DNA from: a bacterium
GTDB lineage: Bacteria; CSSED10-310; JAJRTK01
DNA length: 11,293 bases
Assembly (NCBI GenBank): GCA_024278345.1
Contig: JAJRTK010000398.1
Span: 1-11,293, forward strand
Direction: 5' to 3'
The notes below the pieces were generated by a model, which had not been told where the DNA came from, did no database searches, and saw only the letters and a list, made by a program, of their open reading frames with translations. Positions 7,201-11,293 of this stretch are shown here, one piece after another. Within the stretch, counting starts at the first letter, position 1. Each line of letters starts with the position of its first letter. Both the position numbers and the translations under genes were made by a program.

Positions 7201-7704
7201 GCATCGGCGGCCAAGGATCCCATCCGCGTCACACGGCTTCAACCCTTTTCCGCCGACCTCCGTTACCGGGGCTACTCCAGGGTCATCAGCCCCGACGGTC
7301 GCCTTCCAGAGCTGTACGACTACGACGATGTCGTCCACGACGCCCCATTCGACCACCATACTGGTTGCTACACCGAGTACGGGCCCGTGGCTCATCTCTT
7401 GGACCGGGCCGACGAACAGATGGTGATCTTCGACCACGGCGATGATATCGCCGTGGAGTACCTGGCCGACCTCGCGCCTGAGCTTCCAACGGGTTGGCGC
7501 CGGGATTTCGTTCTCCACGCCGAGGGCTGGATCAAGGACGGCGATTTCCACACCCGGGATGGAACGACGGTGGAACCCATCCCAAGGCGCCCCGGCGCAG
7601 CGCCCATCCAACAGAGCTCCGGCCAGTGTGGCCGCTTCGTGACCAGAGACGGTGGAACGTCGGACCCGCCGCCGGCATCAGCAGAGAAGCTCGAAGTCGA
7701 ATGA
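4222..7704 (+). CDS. Exported TPR - FG-GAP/VCBS beta-propeller - ASPIC/UnbV protein with long conserved-type tail
   Basis: This 1160-residue protein lies 33 bp after the caspase gene. GTG 4222 is chosen for the GAGGG eight bases upstream; GTG 4225 is also possible. A signal peptide ends near VMA-ADE (residue 36). Residues 45-212 are about five TPR helical hairpins (e.g. HYNLGIAYKRLGRSEEAIRE), a protein-binding scaffold. Seven calcium-loop signatures of the DxDxDGxxD type begin at residues 280, 329, 377, 437, 488, 541 and 627, fitting a seven-blade FG-GAP/VCBS propeller. Loops 1, 2, 6 and 7 are near canonical; 3, 4 and 5 are degenerate. An ASPIC/UnbV region (about 655-735) contains SGIGAKVEV and LHLGLG...WPNG. 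The tail (about 740-1125), with PFLYVWNGKKFEF, FDHGDDIAVEY and GWRRDFVLHAEGWIKDGDF, resembles a conserved but uncharacterised tail in CRTAC1-type proteins. Probably surface or periplasmic binding; no enzyme motif seen. Confidence 0.88.
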   Translation: MVKKTKNSQFSCHWNAAFSFMAAVLVSLGWLGTVMAADESALAALHTNRALGHLDNEQPEKAVPELLEAVKLEPERALHHLNLGLALLETGESEKALGPLIRAGELSSDLAAAVHYNLGIAYKRLGRSEEAIRELLALLGIDPACAPARYNLGMVYLRTKQTAEAAAEFRQVTKLNPTQPAAHYQLMLLAAREHRREEAQREMKIFQDLRRLTTPGERAAQALEKSRYSSLFLETAPVRGDSGAAEIVFSDATADFGMSDAGRFPKDGEAGVGNAALLFDFDLDGKLDLLLVAGEGAALYRNEGSRFRQVTPFGEALAGRRFVSAAAGDYDNDGDPDLFLSGVEKGMLLQNGGGGIFSDVTASAGIEVSSGGAFFVDYDHEGDLDLYLYGRTKGASGKKERGANRLYRNNGSGTFTEVAGQHHLEGRSTSQGVAVSDLDDGSDIDFIMADSSGPPLFMANRRRGLFEDWTERSGLGKAPAAQWILPRDLQNDGMVDLLFAGPRGVSIWKGLGEGRFAEDAFSGLLRRAAAGCRISRPLLFDADNDGDLDLYLGCAGKKAASGKKAASGEKAVAGEKAVAGEKAGQSASGSVDRLFRNNGNGSFTDITEVAGLGTLPALPTRSVVAGDIDSDGDLDLVVTHFGGPPRVLRNQGRNSNRSISVWLDGEKNNRSGIGAKVEVRRGAFFLRRELFSPPLHLGLGRNDIIEVLRIKWPNGISQAVFDIGAKRSIRVEERPGLAGSCPFLYVWNGKKFEFVTDFLDVAPIGVFMAPGIEYQPIPVEDVLIPGSRLAVRDNFYSLRITEELREITYLDVLELWVVDHPEGVRVEVNDVFGQEPLYAGGQVVALRDQMPPLAARDQAGHNVLREILARDRVYAGGFDLLPAQYEGLATLHVLELELGRLPDAPILVLTGWTRWGDATVNVAAWQNPDLTARMPSLEAYSPALGWTTIQESIGLPAGIDKTMLVSLEGRLPKGTTKLRIATNMEVYWDQVLLASAAKDPIRVTRLQPFSADLRYRGYSRVISPDGRLPELYDYDDVVHDAPFDHHTGCYTEYGPVAHLLDRADEQMVIFDHGDDIAVEYLADLAPELPTGWRRDFVLHAEGWIKDGDFHTRDGTTVEPIPRRPGAAPIQQSSGQCGRFVTRDGGTSDPPPASAEKLEVE
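5887..5976 (+). repeat. In-frame 18-bp tandem repeat in propeller loop
   Basis: Five 18-bp units lie head to tail inside the propeller gene. Units 1 and 2 differ at one base (GG[C/G]AAGAAAGCCGCGTCC). Units 3 and 4 are identical (GGCGAAAAGGCCGTGGCT). Unit 5 diverges after 12 bases. They encode G(K/E)KA(A/V)(S/A) hexapeptides at residues 556-585, between the blade-6 calcium strand and the RLFRNN strand. Copy-number change would keep the frame. Confidence 0.9.
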
Positions 7705-7708
7705 CTGG

Positions 7709-7733
7709 AAGAGGGGCCGGCTGGCCTCTTTTT
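7709..7733 (+). terminator. Intrinsic terminator after the caspase/propeller operon
   Basis: A GC-rich hairpin built from AGAGG...CCTCT, with internal GGCC/GGCC pairing (7710-7729), runs directly into five T residues. It starts five bases after the propeller stop codon. It lies in the short gap between two convergent genes. On the minus strand the hairpin is not followed by a U-run, so it would serve argS less well. Confidence 0.75.
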
Positions 7734-7736
7734 GTC

Positions 7737-9680
7737 TCACATCCTTGCTGGCGCTTCGATCCCCAGGAGCGCCAGTCCTTTGATGAGGACTTCCCTGGTG
7801 GCCTGGCAGAGGGCGATGCGTGCCGACGCAAGCTCCGGGCGGCCATCCACCGGTTCCCCTTTGCCCGCCAGGACTCGGACGTTGTGGTGGAACTTGGAAA
7901 AGGCGTCCTTGAGGGCTAGAAGCGCCTGACAGATCAGGGCGGGATTCCGGTGGTGGGCGGCCTTTTCCACGCTCCTTGGGAAGTCCAGGAGCAGCTTGGC
8001 GAGTTCCACCTCTTCCGGCCGGTCCAGGCTCCCGAGGTCGGCGGGTTTTTCCACCAATGCCCCAGCTTTCTCCAGGATCGAGTTGATCCGGGCGATGGCG
8101 TATTGCACCGAGGGTCCCGTATCCCCTTGAAGCGAAATCGGCTCCGCCGGATTGAAGTTCATGTCCCGGCTGGGCGTCACCGACAGCAAGAAAAACTTCA
8201 GCGAGCCCATGGCGATTTGATGGGCCGTCTTGTCAATCTCTTCCCGGGCCACACGGAGGTCGCCTGACAGGCTTTTTTCCCTTGCCCGAGCCGTCAGCTC
8301 GGCAATGAGATCGTCGGCATCGACGACGGTCCCCTCCCGGCTCTTCATCTTGCCCTCCGGCAGATAGACCATCCCGTAGGCCATGTGGTACAGGCCATCC
8401 TTTGCCCACGGATAGCCCAGCCGGCGGAGGATCTCGAACAACACCTGGAAATGATAGATCTGCTCCGCCCCCACAACGTAGACCGATAGGTCCAGATCGA
8501 AGCCGCGGAATTTCTCGATGGCCGTCCCCAGATCCTGCGTGATGTAGACCGACGTCCCGTCGGAACGGCGGAGCAGCTTGCTCCCCAGCTTCGGGTCATC
8601 GAAATCGATCCAGACCGAACCATCCGGTTTCCGGTAAAAAATGCCCTTCTCCAGTCCCTCGTCCACGACGGAATTGCCCAACAAGTAAGTTTCGCTCTCG
8701 TAGTAGACCTTTTCGAAGCGCGATCCCAGAAGCTTGTAGGTCTCGTCAAAACCTTCGTAGACCCAGCCGTTCATGGTCTTCCAAAGCTCCACGACCTCCG
8801 GGTCGCCGGCCTCCCATCGGCGCAAGAGATCCCGTGCCTCCTCCCCGAGCCCCGATTTCGATGCGAAAAACTCCTGCCCCTTCGCGTCGTAAAAACGGCC
8901 AATCTTCACATCCTCCACCGCCGGAGGCTTTCGGCCGGTCTCTTCGGCCTTGCGCCGCGCCGAGGCCACCGCAATGTCCAGCTCGGCCCGATGCTCCGAT
9001 ACCCACGCATCGAGATCCTCTTGCCCCGGACCTGTCGCCCATGTCCGAAACTCCTTGCGGACGGCCATCTCGAACTCCACGTAGAGCCGGCCCACCAGAT
9101 GGTCGCCCTTTTCACCCGTCGTGGCCGGCGTCTGACCCTTGGCGAACCTTCCATAAGCCACCATCGACTTGCAGATATGGATGCCCCGGTCGTTCACCAG
9201 ACAGGTGGGAGCCACCCGGTAACCCACGGCCTCCAGCAGGTGGCAAAGGCTCATACCCAGAAGATTGTTCCTCACGTGGCCCACGTGGAGCGGCTTGTTG
9301 GTGTTGGGCGAAGAATACTCCACCATGACGCATTCCGAAGCATGCCTCTTGGAGCTCCCGTACTGGCTTCCTTCCGCCAGAACTGCTTCCACGGCCATCC
9401 GGCAGATCGCTGAAGGCTTGATGCGGAAGTTCAGAAAGCCACCGGCTGGCGTCACTTCCAGAAAAAACTCCTCGCTCTCAAGCTCCCGGGCCAACGCCTC
9501 TGTAAACTCGTTGGGCCTTTGCCCGACTTTCGCTGCCAGAGGAAAGCAAACCGCGGCATAGTCGCCGTGGGCCTTCTTGCGAGGAAAGGTGATCCGCGGG
9601 TCCCCAAGACCGTCAACGCTGGGGTGCAAGCGAAGGAGCGCATGGCGCACGATCCGGGAAATCTGTGATTTGATGTCCAT
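7737..9680 (-). CDS. argS: Arginyl-tRNA synthetase
   Basis: This class I synthetase charges tRNA-Arg with arginine in the cytoplasm for translation. The start MDIKSQISRIVRHAL (ATG 9680) fits the family's N-terminal additional domain (about 1-90). The frame stays open for 38 codons upstream, but that extension does not look like the family. The HIGH motif is HVGH at residues 132-135, within SSPNTNKPLHVGHVRNNLLG. The KMSKS equivalent is KMKSR at 444-448, followed by EGTVVDADDLI, the form seen in Bacteroidetes-type enzymes. The DALR anticodon-binding domain occupies about 525-647. At 647 residues it is longer than the usual 550-600. An extra charged segment at about 212-280 accounts for this. 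No ribosome site precedes the ATG, so initiation is weak or leaderless. It is convergent with the propeller gene. Confidence 0.95.
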   Translation of the reverse strand: MDIKSQISRIVRHALLRLHPSVDGLGDPRITFPRKKAHGDYAAVCFPLAAKVGQRPNEFTEALARELESEEFFLEVTPAGGFLNFRIKPSAICRMAVEAVLAEGSQYGSSKRHASECVMVEYSSPNTNKPLHVGHVRNNLLGMSLCHLLEAVGYRVAPTCLVNDRGIHICKSMVAYGRFAKGQTPATTGEKGDHLVGRLYVEFEMAVRKEFRTWATGPGQEDLDAWVSEHRAELDIAVASARRKAEETGRKPPAVEDVKIGRFYDAKGQEFFASKSGLGEEARDLLRRWEAGDPEVVELWKTMNGWVYEGFDETYKLLGSRFEKVYYESETYLLGNSVVDEGLEKGIFYRKPDGSVWIDFDDPKLGSKLLRRSDGTSVYITQDLGTAIEKFRGFDLDLSVYVVGAEQIYHFQVLFEILRRLGYPWAKDGLYHMAYGMVYLPEGKMKSREGTVVDADDLIAELTARAREKSLSGDLRVAREEIDKTAHQIAMGSLKFFLLSVTPSRDMNFNPAEPISLQGDTGPSVQYAIARINSILEKAGALVEKPADLGSLDRPEEVELAKLLLDFPRSVEKAAHHRNPALICQALLALKDAFSKFHHNVRVLAGKGEPVDGRPELASARIALCQATREVLIKGLALLGIEAPARM

Positions 9681-10021
9681 AATGGCCGTCGGGGATAAAT
9701 GGGTAGAGTCGCTGCCACGCCCGTTACAATGGGCATCGGCAAGGTCGTCGTAGAACGCCGCGCCAAAGTAGCAGAAAGAAGGAGTCACGGTCAAAGCTCA
9801 AAAAGAGCTCTCCATAAAGCGTCTCAGCCCTCGATCATGGAAAGTCCACGAAAAAGGAATCCAGGAATCCCGAATCATGCTCCTACGTTGACACATATTT
9901 TTCGGTACCCTTTTTTCCCTTTTGTGTTGCCTTCCGCTCCCAGCGGCGGCAATCCGTCCGCCGCTACTCGCCATTTTCGCCCCACTTGACATCAATGGCC
10001 CCGAATCCCGAGTCCAAACGT
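9681..10021. other. Intergenic region between DUF1848 gene and argS
   Basis: No gene is supported. On the minus strand, TTGACC (9794-9789), an 18-bp spacer and TACTTT (9770-9765) form a weak promoter candidate for argS; the -10 matches only three of six bases. A short AGCTC-AAAAA-GAGCT hairpin lies at 9795-9809. The right copy of repeat B occupies 9931-9964. The 341-bp gap suggests that argS has its own promoter rather than being read from the DUF1848 gene. Confidence 0.4.
9931..9964 (-). repeat. Dispersed repeat B, right copy (inverted)
   Basis: This is the reverse complement of the 34-bp element at 1796-1829, with two adjacent mismatches in the hand alignment. Its hairpin arms are CGGCGG at 9944-9949 and CCGCCG at 9958-9963. 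A T-rich stretch precedes it at 9907-9923, as an A-rich stretch follows the left copy. Confidence 0.65.
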
Positions 10022-11020
10022 TTAATCATAGCCAACGCCAAAGTCGAGCCTCACTTGAGTGGCGTTGCTTTTTGGCTCGATAGTACTGGACTTGGGTTGG
10101 AATTCCCGCTGGACGAGGTCCACCCCTTGGAGCGCCGCTGGCCGCCAAAGAAGCGTGTCGTTCCTGTCGTGTCCTTTCATTCGTCTCAGTGCCGCCCGGC
10201 GGCTATTCGTCCCGTAGCAGTAGGTGCATCCATGGAGGCAGGTGTCGTAACAGCCGATGTCATCGCACTTGACGCACCCGCAATCCCGCCGGGTGGGGGC
10301 GCCGGGAAGATCCAACCATAGATCGGGACGCAGTTTGCGAAGCATGTCCAGATCGATGCAGTGCGCTTTTTGCACGCCATCACCAACCAGATCGTCGTCA
10401 CAGCAGGTGAAAAGGGTGATGCCAAGGGCTGCGGCAACTTCCCTCAGTTGCCGGACAAGGCCACGGCGTTCCTCCCTTGACGGATGGGCAAAGACGATCC
10501 CTTCTTGCTCTTCCACCTTGGCGAGGTTCCGCTCGGTCTTGCCATGGAAATCGACGAAGGAAAAATAGCAACGGCCAGTTGCCCCCGCCAGTTGCTCCGC
10601 CAGGACCCGAAACTGCTCCAGATGATAGTCTGGGGGCGTTTTTCGGCTGAGGAGAATCGGGTCGTAGCGCCAATGGACGAGATCCGGGCCTATGGAGTCA
10701 GCCAACTGCCGGAAGAGAGGAATGACGTTTTTGAGTGGTGGGTTGTGGGATTCCAAAAGACCGCTATATCCGTTGACCGTAAAGTGAAAATAGAATTTGA
10801 AGCCCTTTTGTCTCAACAACTTCAAGTTGGGCAGCAAGGGCTTGGGGTTGCGGGTCCAAAAGACGATGGCGATAGTATCCTCGGGCCGGAGGGAAATGCG
10901 GTAAACCTGCCCGCCGAAGGGATTGACGGAGTGGCAGAACCCGGCGTCGATCCGCTTCATGAACCATGGCGTATAAAACGCCGGAATATCGGTTCGCCGG
11001 CTGGCGCTAATCACTCTCAT
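10022..11020 (-). CDS. DUF1848 family protein with C-terminal Fe-S-type cysteine cluster
   Basis: This 332-residue protein starts MRVISASRRTDIPAFYTPWF, the hallmark beginning of the DUF1848 family. Further family features are VNPFGGQVYRISL and IVFWTRNP (about 33-59), HWRYDPI (117-122) and CYFSFVD (151-157). Near the C-terminus is a dense cysteine cluster, Cys247, 249, 252, 257, 261, 265 and 268. The last three have the CxxxCxxC spacing of radical-SAM iron-sulfur sites, although that motif is usually N-terminal. The family is described as uncharacterised with this cluster, so an iron-sulfur cofactor is likely and the reaction unknown. The tail after residue 272, about 60 residues, looks variable. 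ATG 11020 has only a weak AGG upstream, but it matches the family start. It stands alone, in the same direction as argS. Confidence 0.9.
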   Translation of the reverse strand: MRVISASRRTDIPAFYTPWFMKRIDAGFCHSVNPFGGQVYRISLRPEDTIAIVFWTRNPKPLLPNLKLLRQKGFKFYFHFTVNGYSGLLESHNPPLKNVIPLFRQLADSIGPDLVHWRYDPILLSRKTPPDYHLEQFRVLAEQLAGATGRCYFSFVDFHGKTERNLAKVEEQEGIVFAHPSREERRGLVRQLREVAAALGITLFTCCDDDLVGDGVQKAHCIDLDMLRKLRPDLWLDLPGAPTRRDCGCVKCDDIGCYDTCLHGCTYCYGTNSRRAALRRMKGHDRNDTLLWRPAALQGVDLVQREFQPKSSTIEPKSNATQVRLDFGVGYD

Positions 11021-11293
11021 GCTGTCGCCTATCCGGATTGCCGATGATTCTCCCTCCTTCTTGGACCGAGGTCGTTGAGGAAGCGGGGCCGGTCATGATA
11101 TCGCCTTCGCAGCCCACGGGCTGCCCCCCGATTTCCGGGCTCCTCTGAATGACCTTTACTGGGTATCAACGTAAGCCGGGACACCCGCCAAAACCAAGAC
11201 GCAACGCGTCGTACATGAATGTGGGCTGGGATCCCGTTGCCTTTCGTTGCAACGGGAAGATGAGCGAGCTCCCTGGTGGGTGCAGGGCAAAGC
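11021..11293. other. Intergenic region with palindromes at the right edge
   Basis: No gene is supported. Palindromes include GCAGCC-CACG-GGCTGC (11109-11124), a GACGC-AAC-GCGTC stem at about 11199-11211, and the long hairpin of repeat A. On the minus strand an AGGAGG-like block at about 11054-11060 lies roughly 35 bases upstream of the DUF1848 start, too far to serve as its ribosome site. Confidence 0.45.
11176..11276 (-). repeat. Dispersed repeat A, right copy (inverted)
   Basis: This is a diverged, inverted counterpart of 1509-1604. The conserved stem CCCGTTGC (11233-11240) pairs with GCAACGGG (11249-11256) around an eight-base loop that differs from the left copy. The flanks keep the CCAGGGAG and CCCACAT landmarks. 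The repeat may continue past either boundary given here; similarity fades near 11176. Confidence 0.6.

Noticed and set aside
6907-7611. 234-residue minus-strand frame
   Set aside because: It is a shadow of the propeller protein's C-terminal tail, with no family resemblance and no ribosome site.
9889-9925. TTGACA as a promoter -35 on the plus strand
   Set aside because: No -10-like hexamer stands at a suitable distance and no plus-strand gene follows.
10032-10071. Possible terminator AACGCCA...TGGCGTT followed by T-run on the plus strand
   Set aside because: It lies inside the coding end of the minus-strand DUF1848 gene, has a 19-base loop, and no plus-strand gene ends before it.
10484-11047. 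187-residue plus-strand frame
   Set aside because: It is antisense to the DUF1848 gene, whose N-terminal signature and cysteine cluster are unmistakable.

Overview
The window is a moderately GC-rich bacterial chromosomal segment. Its proteins carry Sec-type signal peptides, a caspase-like peptidase and a TPR/calcium-propeller protein, and the arginyl-tRNA synthetase has a KMKSREGT-type signature. Several dispersed palindromic repeats are present, one of which reads through as the peptide GTGILPV. I associate this mix with Verrucomicrobia/PVC or Acidobacteria-type genomes, but the phylum is an inference and is not proven by any marker here. I see no rRNA, tRNA, CRISPR array, complete insertion sequence or phage gene.

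Layout. Positions 1-325 (minus) hold the N-terminal part of a P-loop AAA-ATPase-like protein that runs off the left edge. Positions 326-2100 are poor in genes. They contain a tiny uncertain ORF, a palindromic repeat cluster, a probably frameshifted small membrane-anchored Thr/Pro-rich protein, a 300-bp block dense in hairpins, the left copies of two dispersed repeats, and a possible gene remnant. Positions 2101-7704 (plus) are the core: an exported SH3b-caspase protein, followed 33 bp later by a very large exported protein with TPRs, a seven-blade calcium-loop propeller, an ASPIC/UnbV region and a long conserved-looking tail. They probably form one transcript, with a candidate promoter at 1998-2027 and an intrinsic terminator at 7709-7733. 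Positions 7737-9680 (minus) encode arginyl-tRNA synthetase, convergent with the big gene. Positions 10022-11020 (minus) encode a DUF1848 protein with a C-terminal cysteine cluster. The gaps at 9681-10021 and 11021-11293 contain the right-hand copies of the two dispersed repeats.

Functional reading. The caspase and propeller genes are tightly spaced, co-directional and both predicted to be exported. This suggests an extracytoplasmic module in which a Cys-His peptidase with a cell-wall-type SH3 domain works beside a large protein-binding scaffold. The pairing is the most interesting feature of the window, and it is an inference from context. The remaining genes are a housekeeping synthetase and poorly characterised families. 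Repeats A and B occur as A-B on the left and B'-A' in inverted orientation on the right, so they enclose the whole coding block.
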